From: Fragum whitleyi
Taxonomy: Eukaryota > Mollusca > Bivalvia > Cardiida > Cardiidae
Direction of reading: 5' to 3'
NCBI GenBank assembly: GCA_948146395.1
Contig: OX411543.1
Span: forward strand, 59,697,689-59,761,688
DNA: 64,000 nucleotides
Every line of letters starts with the position of its first letter. Position 1 is the first letter of the stretch. This document shows, in pieces, positions 1 to 10,824 of this stretch. Under the pieces are notes generated by a model, which worked only from the letters and a program-made list of their open reading frames with translations, made no database searches and was not told the DNA's origin. The position numbers and the translations under genes are program-made.

Positions 1-460
1 CCTAACGTCAACAACAAATTGGGCATAATTTCAGCAATTTGGCGCTATTTCAATGATACCCCACAGACATAAGGCAGTATTCTTTACAAAGCAAACCATG
101 ATGAATAGAAAGCAAATTAAATATGCACTGAACAAGTGTTGTAAGAGGCATACACCATCCATTCCGATTATCAGCTATTTTGAATTATCTTACCCCACCC
201 ACGATTCTGCGCTAAATTTTGACGCCTAGCTCTACCAGCCATGTACTCGAATTTTCAGTCTGCATCAATGAAACAAAGAAGAAACGGTTGAGACCTGGAT
301 TCTCAAATCGCTCATTCTGGCATTATCATTTGATTTAATTGAACAAAAACATTTTTATCCCTCATATTACCTTTGAAAGGCTGTTTATTTCACTATTTCA
401 TTTTTTGACCCTGGCCAATTCGAATATTTTTAGACTGGAACCGTATACTGCGCCCTTATA
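1..460. other. Unassigned AT-rich sequence
   Basis: No feature recognised: no long reading frame, no clear inverted repeat and no similarity to the repeat families found elsewhere in the window. Confidence 0.5.
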
Positions 461-462
461 GA

Positions 463-708
463 GTAAGTAACATCGTGTAATGGACATTCACTCCGATATA
501 TACCATTCTTAATCGCTCACTCAGCGCTTCCTTCATTCATTCCAAAAATTTACTCGCATGGAAAGCTCTGAAATCGTTCAGGAACACTTTGAAATCTGTC
601 AACGCGATCATCATTTGACTCAGATTCACGATTTTATGGGCTTGTGGCGTTTACCAATGGTCTGGTTGGTCCTTGGTCCGACTTTTTTGAAAGGGAGGTA
701 ATAAAAAT
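463..708 (-). mobile_element. MITE-A fragment, degenerate
   Basis: Reverse-orientation remnant of MITE-A. It reads GTAACATCGTGTAATGGAC, then the typical 'cgctcactcagcgcttc' block with CATTCATTCC, and stops at the left arm of the central palindrome (GGGAGGTAATAAAAAT, about 693-708). The rest of the element is missing, and a tandem-repeat-like sequence follows directly. Confidence 0.6.
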
Positions 709-1347
709 CCAAAAGCCCCACCCTATCATGCCCATATTTGGGGGTCAATCAAGATTTCTACGCTAAAACATTTCGGGGGGCAGATTTTACGTTAAAATTG
801 TAGGAGAAGGAAAAGGCTCCATCATGCCAAGCTCCTTTTTGGGTAGAAACCGTTTAAAGCTTTCAAATTAAAAAAATGGCCTTTTTGGGTAATTAAACAA
901 AGATTGGCGAACAAGTTTTGAGAAGGGTCAACCACGAAAATCTTTTGCCACAATTGGTTACTGAGAATAAGATGTTCGAAGATTTCAAAGTAAATATCTT
1001 CAACGACCTGACATGCCCATTTATTAAGGTTTCAATCAAATATTCTTTTACGGACAAGTTTTGAGATGGGTCACCCATTTCAACATTTCTGCCAAGTTTG
1101 ATTAAAACTGCCACATTGGTAAATGAGGAGATGTTTAAAGGTTTTATATTAAAAAAAATGACCCGCCCTGTCACACCAATATCTTAGGGCCAATCACAGT
1201 TTTACGAAATGTTTTGCGAAGATACACCAAGGAATATGTATACTATTTTGTTTCTTGAAATTGGCCCAGTGGTTACTTTGGAAAAAATCCTTTAAGAAAT
1301 GTTTACAACTTTCCATAGACGATGACCGACGCACGATGGTGTAAGGT
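709..1347. repeat. Mollusc-type intergenic tandem repeat, diverged
   Basis: Units of about 145 bp are visible. 'acaagttttgagaagggtca' near 908 recurs as 'acaagttttgagatgggtca' near 1050, each followed by a 'gccacaattgg' / 'gccacattgg' type block and then 'gatgtt(cg/ta)aa'. The array ends in 'gatgaccgacgcacgatggt', a sequence I associate with bivalve intergenic repeats. Short reading frames inside it are by-products of the repeat. Confidence 0.5.
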
Positions 1348-1533
1348 AATAAAAAAAACATGGTTGACCAAAAACAGTTTGAAAAGTTTTTTTTTTTAAA
1401 TATTTCATGCTACGTATTTTAGAAACAAGATGACTAAACGATTAGTCTTTTTTACACAATAATGCCATTTAACCATGAAAAAATAGAAATTTCGGCAAAC
1501 GGGGAATTGTATATATACGATTCACAATCCTTA

Positions 1534-1959
1534 CAGTTAGTTACATCATGAAATTGACGAACATTCCGATCAAAATCATTCAAAATAGCTCACTCAGCGA
1601 TCCATTCATTCACTCTAAACACTCACTCAAATCGATCAAAAATGTTCAAAACATTTCGAAATCGACCAAGACTTTCAACATTTAATTCAAATCGATCTAA
1701 TTATTTCACGATTTTTATTGGCCTGAGTGGATTTTTAAGTGTCTGATTGGCCAATGAAGACACACAAACAGAAAATTATGTATGTTTTATTATAGGGAGG
1801 TAATCAATATTGCTAATTTTGTTCATCTTGAACAAAATTAGCCATATTGGTTTACCTCTCTCTAATTTCACTCAAAACTCGCTCCACACACTTATTCAAT
1901 TTCATTCCAAAATCATTCCAAAATTATTCACCTCGTCAATTTCATGATGTTGTTAACTG
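1534..1959 (-). mobile_element. MITE-A copy 1, near complete
   Basis: First full member of the family. TA target duplications lie at 1532-1533 and 1960-1961. The ends are CAGTTAGTTACATCATGAAA and the reverse complement of the family left end, TTTCATGATGTTGTTAACTG. The 426-bp body holds the central hairpin (about 1795-1862, loop around TTCATCTTGAA). It carries the type-2 internal module ('gattggccaatgaagacaca'). It has no reading frame, so it would depend on a transposase supplied in trans. CAGT ends with a TA target suggest the Tc1/mariner superfamily; that is inference. Confidence 0.88.
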
Positions 1960-1961
1960 TA

Positions 1962-3160
1962 CCCTTGAACATTTATCTCGTAAAGACGAGTAGATTTCAG
2001 AATGGATTAAAAGAAGGCAATAAACGTTAGAACTTGGAAATTACAATGCTTGCAGACACTGCGGGTCGCAAAAACCAATTTTGCATTGCAGTAATAGATA
2101 AATTCCATTGTCTGAGCGGAGGGAAAAACGCATCTATCAACAACAAAAAGAAAGTTGCATCTAAGATTAACTTTGGCGATTTATTTTTGTGCTTTTAATG
2201 TATAATTCATAGTATGTGTTGATGTATTTGCGATATATTTTCCCTGTTCATATACTGTTTTTATTTATTTTTTTTTATTATTTTTATTATTATTATTATC
2301 ATCCTCTAGAATTATGGCAGTGAAACAATAAGTACTTGTAATTTCTTATTCACTACTACATTCATTCTTTCCAAACACTCGCTCACGCCATTCAAACAGC
2401 TCTTAAATAGAAAAATAAAAAAAATCGAAATCGTCCAAACGATAATTTCTTTCAAATATTTCTATAAGTCAGTTTTCACGATGCTCTAAATTGTGCAACG
2501 CTTTGAACAAATGTACAATTTGGAATTAGATTCAGCTTGTTTCTTGGCAAATAACATGGCGATCTGCAATAAGTTGTTCTTATACGCAAAATAATGAATG
2601 TACTTGACATTTTACAAGAAAGGTAGTCATTCCTCTTTGATGTCGAAAAACTGAAAATAAAAGGAATATCATCATCAGCACAACATCATATACATTTAAC
2701 AACAGTTTGAAATTAACAAGATGAATGATTTTGGACGTTGTCTGCGCATGTCGTATTCTCCGAAGATTGACCTGTCTTAGGGACCGTATCACTTATCCAG
2801 ATTGGGATAAATATTACTACCTCGTACGTATAACTCCATATTCTATCAAGTAGTAAATGAAGAATTTCAATTAAAACTTCATTTTGGTAGAAATCAATCT
2901 TAATTTTGCCTTAGATTAATTGGCAAAAGAATTGGTTTAAATTGCGAAAGTATATATATTTTTTAAAAAAAAATTGTTTGCTTGAGACCTATTTCAACTG
3001 TACACAGTTTCCTAATATAGATTTTGGGGAAAACCGATAAAAATGGAGGATTTCATGGCCGCTGACGTTTTGAAAGTAATTCGACGGAATCGGCCGAGTT
3101 GTCACGAATGATATTACCCAGAATGCTCAAATCAGATTGGCCAGTATTTGAAAAATGCAA
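1962..3160. other. Unassigned, with small MITE-A scraps
   Basis: AT-rich, with a T-rich/TTA run at about 2255-2300. Two scraps resemble MITE-A: 2345-2410 (CATTCATTCTTTCCAAACACTCGCT-like block) and 2695-2740 ('aacaagatgaatgattttgg'). Nothing else was recognised. Confidence 0.4.
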
Positions 3161-3174
3161 CCTATCGGAAGATA

Positions 3175-3450
3175 TTTTGTTTGTTTGAATGGGTTTTACG
3201 CCGCTTTCAACAATTTCGCAGTTATATCGCGGCGGTCGGAGCACCTAACAATGGATTCCTGGTATTTCTTACACCTGTACTACCATTTCACCCTTTCCTA
3301 GCCTCCGACTGCTATCTCACATAGGTTTACGATTATCTACCCATTGCCGAGAGACTAACGTCGGAAAGGATATTTGCCGCCACCGGGGATCGAACCCACG
3401 ACTTCCAGATTGGAAGTCTTATGCCTAACCAACTGCGCTATGGTGGCGGC
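3175..3450 (-). mobile_element. tRNA-derived SINE with target-site duplications
   Basis: Minus-strand SINE of 276 bp. The tRNA-like head occupies 3376-3450 and starts flush at the target duplication. Its outer arms GCCGCCA and TGGCGGC pair over seven bases, the A-box is TAGCGCAGTTGG and the B-box is GGTTCGATCCC, so internal Pol III promoter elements are intact. A body with a central domain also seen at 44861-45070 and 57126-57180 follows. The target duplications are 3161-3174 and 3451-3464, matching at 13 of 14 bases. The T-stem pairs poorly, so this is a SINE head rather than a working tRNA. Confidence 0.85.
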
Positions 3451-3464
3451 CCTATCGGATGATA

Positions 3465-3857
3465 ACGTGGTTTTGGAATGATTTAGGAATGAAATTGAAT
3501 GTGCGATCAGAGCGACTATTGAGTAAATTTAACTGGAGGTATTCCTATAGCGCAAATTTTGTTCAGGATGAACAAAATTAGCGATATTGATTACCTCCTT
3601 TTAATAAATATGCATATAGGTTTTATAGATGGCTACCTATTTCTTCAAAAACATATCAGACGCTTACAATTTGAATTTTGTCAGTGAAATCGCGATTTTT
3701 CTAGCTTTATTTATTTTGAATTTTGAATTTTTTTATTGAGTTTAGAGCGATTTTGCATGGTTTGAGTGAGTGTTTGGAATGGATGAATGGAGCGTTGAGT
3801 AAACGATTTAGCATGTTTTGATTTAGATGAATGTCAATTTCACAATGTAACTAACTG
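3465..3857 (+). mobile_element. MITE-A copy 2, left end eroded
   Basis: Forward MITE-A beginning inside the GGAATGATTTAGGAATGAAA block. It has the central hairpin, the type-1 module ('tatcagacgcttacaattt') and the right end CAATGTAACTAACTG followed by TA. The left terminus is not recognisable; the SINE at 3175-3450 sits just upstream. Confidence 0.75.
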
Positions 3858-3999
3858 TAAGTCTATCTCTGTATTGAAATTTTATTTTGTTAGACGTCCA
3901 ATATGTGCAAGAGTCACATGTTTTAAGCAGCATTGGCATCCACAAAATTCATCCAGAATACGTGTTTATTACCAAAAAGTAATTCGATTAAATTTAATG

Positions 4000-4250
4000 A
4001 TATCCTGAAATTGATACGGTGCATGATTTAGAATGATTGGGAGGAGCATTTATTTTAATGAAATCAAGGAGGGGGGTTGAAATATCGCTATTTTTGTCCA
4101 ATTTGTCTACCTTTTTTCCCGTACATGTGTCTTCAGAGACGACTAAGATGATTTGAATCCATACCTGTCATAAAACCATCAATCATTTGATTGATTTTGA
4201 TTAAAAGTTGATCGTTTTGGAACGATTTATGAGCTTTTATGAGTAGTTTG
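4000..4250 (+). mobile_element. MITE-A fragment, highly degenerate
   Basis: Keeps a left-end-like 'gaaattgatacggtgcatga', a remnant palindrome around 4068-4110 and a type-2 module ('gttgatcgttttggaacgat'). No intact ends. Confidence 0.4.
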
Positions 4251-4363
4251 AGGAAGTCTTTGATCCGGGCTGATCCAAGCCTTTACCTTGCACAAACGTT
4301 TAGGATTTATCGCATACAAACTCATACATGTCAATCAAATCGTTGTTTGAAAAGAAGAATCTG

Positions 4364-4799
4364 CAGTTAACAACATCGTGAAATTGACAAGGTGAATGAT
4401 TTTGGAATGATTTAGGAATGAGATTGAATGAGTGTGAGGAGCGATTTTTTGAGTGAATTTTACGGGGGCAATCCAATATCGCAAATTTTGTTCAGGATGA
4501 ACAAAATTTGCGATATTGATAGCCTCCCTTTGATAAAAATGCATACAAGTTCTATATATAGCTTCCTATATCTTCAAGAACATATCAGATGCTTACAATT
4601 TGAATTATGTCAGTGAAATCGCGATTTCTCTATATTCTCATTTATTTCGAATGACTTTGCTGATTCTATATTTTTCAATGGGTTTGAGTGTTTTTGAATG
4701 GTTTGGGTGAGTGTTTGGAATAAATGAATTGAACGCTGAGTGAGCGATTTAGAATGGTTTTGATTGAGGCGAATGTCAATTTCACAATGTTTTTAACTG
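4364..4799 (+). mobile_element. MITE-A copy 3, near complete
   Basis: Left end CAGTTAACAACATCGTGAAA, right end ACAATGTTTTTAACTG, TA on the right flank and TG on the left. It contains the central hairpin and the type-1 module. Its right half is duplicated in tandem immediately downstream (to 5096). Confidence 0.88.
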
Positions 4800-5096
4800 T
4801 AAAACTCAATAATGAAATTTAGCAACTATATCTTCCTATATCTTCAAGAACATATCAGATGCTTACAATTTGAATTATGTCAGTGAAATCGCGATTTCTC
4901 TATATTCTCATTTATTTCGAATGACTTTGCTGATTCTATATTTTTCAATGGGTTTGAGTGTTTTTGAATGGTTTGGGTGAGTGTTTGGAATAAATGAATT
5001 GAACGCTGAGTGAGCGATTTAGAATGGTTTTGATTGAGGCGAATGTCAATTTCACAATGTTTTTAACTGTAAAACTCAATAATGAAATTTAGCAAC
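4562..5096. repeat. Perfect 270-bp-offset tandem duplication
   Basis: 4562-4826 and 4832-5096 appear identical over 265 bases by line-by-line comparison. The unit spans the right half of MITE-A copy 3 plus about 27 bp of flank beyond its right end ('aaaactcaataatgaaattt'). The duplication is therefore genomic, not transpositional. A five-base TATAT filler separates the copies. It is either very recent or an assembly artefact. Confidence 0.92.
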
Positions 5097-5097
5097 A

Positions 5098-5231
5098 GGT
5101 CCTGCGTTCAAGGTGACAAAACGTTGCGAGCAGTTGGACAATCATTTCCCGCTTTGCCCACAAGTGCACGTGCAAAGTGGGGATTAAATTGACAAACTGT
5201 TTGCACCGTTTTTGATCCTGAACGCAGGGCT
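5098..5231. mobile_element. MITE-C copy 1, whole-length foldback
   Basis: About 134 bp that folds on itself: 'gtcctgcgttcaaggtgaca' pairs with the closing 'gatcctgaacgcagggc', and the centre is CGCTTTGCCC...GTGCAAAGTGGGG. Four other members occur (10304, 23543, 29012, 35311). It has no coding capacity. Confidence 0.75.
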
Positions 5232-5589
5232 GACTTTAGTAGAGTTGGTGAGTTTAAAACGTACAAAACTTGAATTTCAATCGATCGTATATATATCTTT
5301 GAATATTCTCAATCTTCAATTCGAAACACCACAAAAACAACAACTTACAGAAAAAAAAACAAAACAAAAAAATCTGGGTAGCCTCTCTACAAAGAACAGT
5401 GCCAAAGATAAATTCTGTAGGCTTGTATCCGCCACATATTTTCTTGTCTTTCCACGGTCGGTTCGTGTTCGCCGGAAAAAACAACATGGCTAGCATTGCC
5501 AAGCAATTGTCAAAATCCTAATTTCTGTTAGTCTCACTTAATCGTCAGGCTACATGATCTGTCCTGCATTTATAAACATTCTGGATATC
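5232..5589. other. Unassigned
   Basis: Has an A-rich run (about 5347-5375) but no recognised element. The overlapping short frames on both strands have no recognisable domain. Confidence 0.4.
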
Positions 5590-5655
5590 TTTAAGAAATG
5601 GTACCCCGCTTCGCACGTGTATTTACGTGCAAAGCGGAGCACCATTTCTTAACGT
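5590..5655. repeat. MITE-C-like hairpin
   Basis: 'taagaaatggtaccccgctt' pairs with 'aagcggagcaccatttctta' around a CACGTG...CACGTA-like centre. It resembles the inner half of MITE-C (CCCGCTTTGCACGTGCA) with different outer arms. Confidence 0.6.
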
Positions 5656-5733
5656 TTATGCATCCTGTATGCTTTATTTCAGACGAACGCCTTATTTCAG
5701 ACGTTGCAAGATTAAGAATGAATCGATAAACCA

Positions 5734-7662
5734 GGGGCCTCTTTCAAGAAAAATATCGTACGATTTATCTTATAATTATCGTACGATTATATTTAGGACG
5801 GTCGTAAACAGCTTTCACAAAAATATCGTTGAAAATCGCAAACTATACGACCTCATAAGATTATCGTAAAGTTGATCTTTCACATCTGCACGTGCTGATC
5901 ATATGATATAAACTTCCGCGTTAGTGGGTAAATCGTCCGCTTTTTACAATACCAAATAGGGTAAATCGGCAAACTGACCGTAGAAAAAGCCATTTACTTG
6001 TATATCAATGCATATTTAACGAAATTTTTTAAACTAAATTCGTCGAACTAAACATTTCTCATCGATATCTAAATATCTATGTCAAGATAATTATACAAGT
6101 GCTCATAATTGCATAGTTAATTTATGTTACACTATCGATTCCCTTTCCAATGGGAGTACACCGGCTGTCGCGCCGAGTTTTGAGCAATCGAACATTGGAC
6201 CGCATGGTAAAATTCACTTGTTCTAGTTAATGATCATCTCCACCAAGTTTTCGGTGTATGACTATATTATCATTTCATTTTATTATCATTGCTGTTTGGT
6301 TGGTTGTTTTCTGGTGAAGTATATGCATGTTTAAGAATACAAAATTGTTAAAAAGGTAAGATGCAAAAAATGGCTCATCCATTTTTCTTATATCATTTGT
6401 TATGTAATTCTTCAAATCTGTATAGTTCTGTGCCTATGTGGAAGGTCTTGAAACGTACTATAGAAGAATGGTTTTTAAACGAACTTTAGATGAATATTAT
6501 ATTCCATCGATTACATACAAAATTACCGATAACTCTAACTTCGGTTCTAGTACAGTGCTCGTTGTCGTATCCGTGTAACTACAACAGTCATATGTATAGG
6601 TGTATTTTCAAATCTGAGCTCTGGCGTAGACGTTGAGTCCATTATCATAGGTATATCGGGTCTACTAAAAAAATATGTGATAGGAATTGAACGTGATACC
6701 TCCTTTTCATCTTTGAAAGTACATGAATGAGTAAACCTTAGACAAGCAATACGTTTCATTTGAAAGGCAATTTTATCATTTTAGGTATTGTTTAAACCAG
6801 TTTTATCTATCCTGAAATTATAGCAAGGTAATTTAACCGTTAAAAGTTGATTATACGGCTAACCTATAGCTTAGACATGTTTCATCTGGCTAAGTATCGC
6901 CGTTCACTTATTGTATTTGCTTGATTATTTGCTCAGTTCATATTTGACGAAAAGAGAGAAAAAAATCCGAGTGCAGCGGTTTTGTTGTTGATGTTGCTGC
7001 TGTTGTTGTTAATAAGAAAACCTCCTATTTATCTAGAATTGTATGGTTTTGACTATAGGTTGTGGAATTTTCCTTTTAATTAGTGTAGTTCTTCAAGCAT
7101 AAAACACAGGAATCCATATTGCATAATGTGACAGTAATCTGTTTTTAAAAAAGTAAGTAATTTATATATGTGTAAAAAATCTATCGATTTGGTGTCTCCA
7201 AATTTCTGTGTCACTAGGAAAGGTTAAGCAAACATTTTCAGTCGTGATCATGAAAGGGTCGATTCTTACGGTAAATAAACAACTTTATACTTCTATGTAA
7301 ACATTCTGTGACAATCGTACGATTATCGCAGAGTAAAATCAAACATCGAAATGATGGTGCATCAACTGTTTTCAACATATCTCATTTACTACGTTATATT
7401 GTACTGGGACATTTGGCATGTGCATAGCTAGATAATCGTTCTAACATCCTCTAGAGCTAGAAAGGAATCCGAGAAAAGTTTAGACTAATAGGGACAAAAT
7501 CGTAAAATTTACGACTGGTCTGAAGGTGTCGTATATTTTATCGTAGATTTTACGATACGACGCCTTTCTTGAAAGCGAAAAAGTTTCTTGAAAGCCAATT
7601 TTTATCGTACGATTGCGATACGACCAAATTTCAATCGTAGGACCTTTCTTGAAAGAGGCCCC
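5734..7662. mobile_element. 1.9-kb non-autonomous TIR element
   Basis: The left end GGGGCCTCTTTCAAGAAA is matched exactly in inverted form at the right end (TTTCTTGAAAGAGGCCCC, 7645-7662). Subterminal zones on both sides are rich in ATCGTACGAT-type motifs, many palindromic (5755-5800, 7495-7560, 7600-7645), and the TTTCTTGAAAG motif repeats near 7570 and 7585. I see no clear target duplication. The interior has only short frames with no transposase motif, so this is probably an internally deleted derivative. Two shorter elements with related GGTCCCGTTTTAC ends are at 15035 and 44290. Superfamily not assigned. Confidence 0.7.
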
Positions 7663-7834
7663 AGTTTTTATGCAAAAATCTTTAACATTCAAAGAAATAG
7701 CATAATTCACTGTATTTTTCATTCAAAAACTCGGATCGGTGGTACAGCCGCAGTCGAGTTAGACCTTTCACGCTGTGCTGCGCCATGTAGGGATAGCTTT
7801 TGACATAGCAGTTTTAACCTACATTGTATCATCG

Positions 7835-8135
7835 ATGTTTAGCTCGGCTGTTTTCGGAGAAAACCCGAGGTATTGCTAAAGTCTCTCTGTCGTCGTCGTT
7901 GTCGTCGTCGTCGTGCGAAACTTTGACATTTTGTTATATCTCTGGTTGTACTGAAGGCATTCACTTGAAACTTGGCACACATGTTCACCATCAAAAGAGC
8001 AACCTATTCTATCAAGGGGGTAACTCTAGTTGCTTTTTGTGAAAATTATGCCCCTTTTTCGACTTAGATTTTTTCCCACCATCCAGCACTCGACAGCCGA
8101 GCGTAGGCACCCGTAGGCGGTGCTCTTGTTTAATT
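7835..8135 (+). repeat. Mollusc-type dispersed repeat with (GTC)n
   Basis: Starts 'agctcggctgttttcgg', passes a GTC/GTT microsatellite (about 7888-7917) and 'gcgaaactttgacattttg', and ends 'gacagccgagcgtaggcac' then 'ggcggtgctcttgttt'. CTCGGCTGT and ACAGCCGAG form short inverted ends. The layout matches a repeat I recall as common in bivalve intergenic DNA. Confidence 0.5.
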
Positions 8136-8550
8136 AAGTACTAGGTGTGGACCAAGGCTACCTTTCAATCGCGAGTGCTAAATAAGTGCCAATCAGAAGC
8201 TTGATTCTTTTATAGATGAATTAAGTGAACATAAGTCTCATTTTAATCAAAATATTGATTGGTAAAGCAAAAAAAAAAAAAAAAAAAAATCATTTATGAT
8301 TAGGTATTGAGTCGACTTTTGAATTTGGCATTTCCGCTATTTTGTTTCATTGATTTTCCTGGATGGGCGATGTAATCGACGTAATTAACAATAACTCCAT
8401 TATATATAATTATAAGAAGTATTTGAACAAGATAATTTATCTAGAAGGGGTCAACAACAGGGCATTTCAAATAGCGTTATGTTGGAGCGTTATGTTACAG
8501 TGTTGTTTGATAATTTCAGATTATGAAAATATAAAAATTGCGAAATAATT
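8136..8550. other. Unassigned, poly-A run
   Basis: Contains an uninterrupted A run at about 8269-8289, possibly an old retroposon tail, but no recognisable body upstream. Confidence 0.35.
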
Positions 8551-8595
8551 CGATCCTGGTCAATGTGCGCAGATAGCGCAGTCTGGCCATGATCG
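8551..8595. repeat. Hairpin module H (CAGxCTG..CA type)
   Basis: CGATCCTGGTCAATGTGCGC pairs imperfectly with GCGCAGTCTGGCCATGATCG across a short loop. The same core recurs in many places in the window, for example 10862, 11409, 13665, 17797, 36765, 38955 and 62285. Confidence 0.6.
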
Positions 8596-8609
8596 ATATT
8601 TTTACGCTA

Positions 8610-9097
8610 CAGTTAACAACATCGTGAAATTGACAAGGTGAATGATTATGGAATGATTTAAGAATGAAATTGAATGAATATGTGGAGTGACTAAGTAAGT
8701 AAGTAAGTAAGTAAACTTTATTTAAAGTCGCCAAGACAATTAACAAATAAAATAAATTGACTTTTGAGTGAGTTTAATGGGAGGTAATCCAGTATTGCAA
8801 ATTTTGTTCAGGATGAACAAAATTAGCAATATCGATTACCTCCCTTTAATAAAATATTCATACAAGTTCTGTAGATAGCTCCCTATTTCTTCAAGGACCT
8901 ATCAGACGCTTACCATTCAATTAAATAAGTGAAATTCCGTTTTTTTCCCCAGCTATTTTTATTTTGAACGAAGTTGTTGTTTTATGTTTTTCAGTGAGGT
9001 TGGAGCGTTTTTGAATGGTTTGAGTGAGTGTCTGGAATGAATAAAATGTGCTGTGAGTGAGCGAGTTAGAATGGTTTTGATTGAGTTAAATTAACTG
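8610..9097 (+). mobile_element. MITE-A copy 4 with nested retroposon tail
   Basis: Forward copy with TA at 8608-8609 and 9098-9099, left end CAGTTAACAACATCGTGAAA, central hairpin (about 8779-8845) and type-1 module. It is longer than usual (488 bp) because about 70 bp of foreign sequence (8692-8761) interrupts the left arm. The right terminal repeat is shortened to 'aaattaactg'. Confidence 0.87.
8692..8761 (-). mobile_element. 3' tail of a LINE/SINE inserted in MITE-A
   Basis: On the minus strand this reads 'ggcgactttaaataaagttt' and then (ACTT)n, the look of a severely 5'-truncated non-LTR retroposon with an AATAAA-like signal and a tetranucleotide tail. TGAC occurs at both edges (8688-8691 and 8758-8761), consistent with a short target duplication. 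Removing the segment restores the normal MITE-A reading 'gtggagtgacttttgagtga'. Confidence 0.7.
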
Positions 9098-9799
9098 TAC
9101 CATTAAGGTTCTTTTTCGCCTGGTGGTAACATTTGCAAAACGAAGGCTCTTTTCCACATTTCGACTCCGACAAAAGATGCATTCTTTGAAACAATATATC
9201 AGACCTTCATAATGATAAGGGATTAATAATAATTCTAGATGCGTAAAAAAGAAAGGGCGGGGAATATAATGCAGTGATATAAAAAGTTGTCGAAATGCAA
9301 AGATTAATTGCGGAAATCTGCGGAACAATATTGTCTTTCGTATAGACAGTTATTCGGCTCATTGTACTGCATTAAAATAAACCTGGATTGTCAGTCTGAA
9401 TTAATATTTCGCCATCACTGCGCTCAAGATATAAATGTTCGCAACACGTTAACGATTTAGAAATGGTGTTCAGTTTTGCAAGTCTACTAGGAAGAAATCG
9501 AGGAACAATTTTCACGAATCTTAACGTGGGTAGGTATTTATGTCTGGACATCATTTTTTGTTTTTGCCTATATAGGATCGATTGAATTTCACAATGGTGA
9601 ATTAAGCCAAAATGCTAAAACATTCCTGAGCGTTGAAATCTTTTCCTGCTTTGCAACTGAGTGAGCGTGCAAACTAGTATATAAGTTCTCAGATGTTTGC
9701 AAACGTTTATGTATACTGAATCCATGGCCTTTTTTTTATTTAAACTCGGGACTTAACCATTCGTTATCGGGCTCAAATGGTCTATACCATTTTTATGTA
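9098..9799. other. Unassigned
   Basis: No repeat family recognised except a weak, possibly MITE-C-derived patch at 9629-9722 ('tcctgctttgcaactgagtg'). No domain-bearing frame. Confidence 0.35.
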
Positions 9800-10237
9800 C
9801 AGTTAGTTACATAATGAAATTGACGAACATTCCGATCAAAATCATTCAAAATCGCTCACTCAGCGATCGATTCATTCACTCTAAATACTCACTCAAATCG
9901 ATTAAAAACGTTAAAAAATCTTTAGAAAACATTTCGAAATCGACCGAGACATTTCAACATTTAATTCAAATCGATCTAATTATTCCATGATCTTATTGTC
10001 CTGAGTGAATTTTTAAGTGTCTGATTGGCCAATGAAGACACACAAACAGAAAATTACGTATGTTTTATTAAAAGGAGGTAATTAATATTGCTAATTTTGT
10101 TCATCTTGAACAAAATTAGCCATATTGGTTTTCCTCCCTCTAATTTCACTCAGAACTCGCTCCACACACTCATTCAATTTCATTCCAAAATCATTCCAAA
10201 AGCATTCATCTCGCCAATTTCATGATGTTGTTAACTG
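9800..10237 (-). mobile_element. MITE-A copy 5, near complete
   Basis: Reverse copy, highly similar to copy 1. Starts CAGTTAGTTACATAATGAAA after TA, carries the type-2 module ('gattggccaatgaagacaca') and central hairpin (about 10073-10140), and ends CATGATGTTGTTAACTG. The right flank is TT rather than TA. Confidence 0.88.
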
Positions 10238-10303
10238 TTTATCCTAAACGTGTGAACATTTTGCTGATACACTTTACCATAAATTACGTGTGTTTATCGA
10301 AGC

Positions 10304-10395
10304 AGCCCTGCGTTCAGGATCACCAAACGGTGAAAACAGTTTTCCAATTATACCCCGCTTTGCACGCATGTGCACGCAGGGCGGATTTTTCGTTG
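10304..10395. mobile_element. MITE-C copy 2, partial
   Basis: Left arm and centre only: 'gccctgcgttcaggatcacc', 'ccaattataccccgctttgc', 'acgcatgtgcacgcagggc'. The right arm is missing or replaced. Confidence 0.7.
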
Positions 10396-10824
10396 CATGC
10401 AATGGCTTCTTATTTCACAATTTATATCCTACGATTGATTCGACTATTGATTCAAATTTGGCAGACGTTCATAAGCTGCTTGTCCGCCCCTTTTAAACAG
10501 AAAGACCTTAAATCCTTCAATCCTCAGAGGGGTTGTGAAGATTGCTTTTGGCTGCATATTACCTAACCATTCACAGCTAACACTGAGAGCAACATGCAAC
10601 GAAATAATAAAAGTTAAAACATATCTCATGCAGAAACCAATAAAAAGTTTCTTGGTAGAATGATATACAATATAAAGCCTTCAACTGCTCTTCATGGTGT
10701 TTTCTTGATTTATATAAAGCTTAGATAGACAATAAAGGCTAGATTCAGCTTGCACACTCTTTGCATTTAATTTGATTACATATACGTGTATTTGCAAAAT
10801 CAACTTGAGCCAAACTTATATATA
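10396..10824. other. Unassigned
   Basis: Nothing recognised. An overlapping 114-codon frame (10222-10566) runs from MITE-A through MITE-C and is not a credible gene. Confidence 0.4.

Noticed and set aside
3376..3450. Functional tRNA gene on the minus strand
   Set aside because: The acceptor arms pair, but the T-stem does not, and a SINE body follows directly with target duplications around the whole unit.
8269..8289. Poly-A run as the tail of a processed pseudogene
   Set aside because: No gene-like sequence or target duplication is visible upstream.
10222..10566. 114-codon plus-strand frame
   Set aside because: Runs from the right end of MITE-A copy 5 across a MITE-C fragment; a repeat-derived frame.
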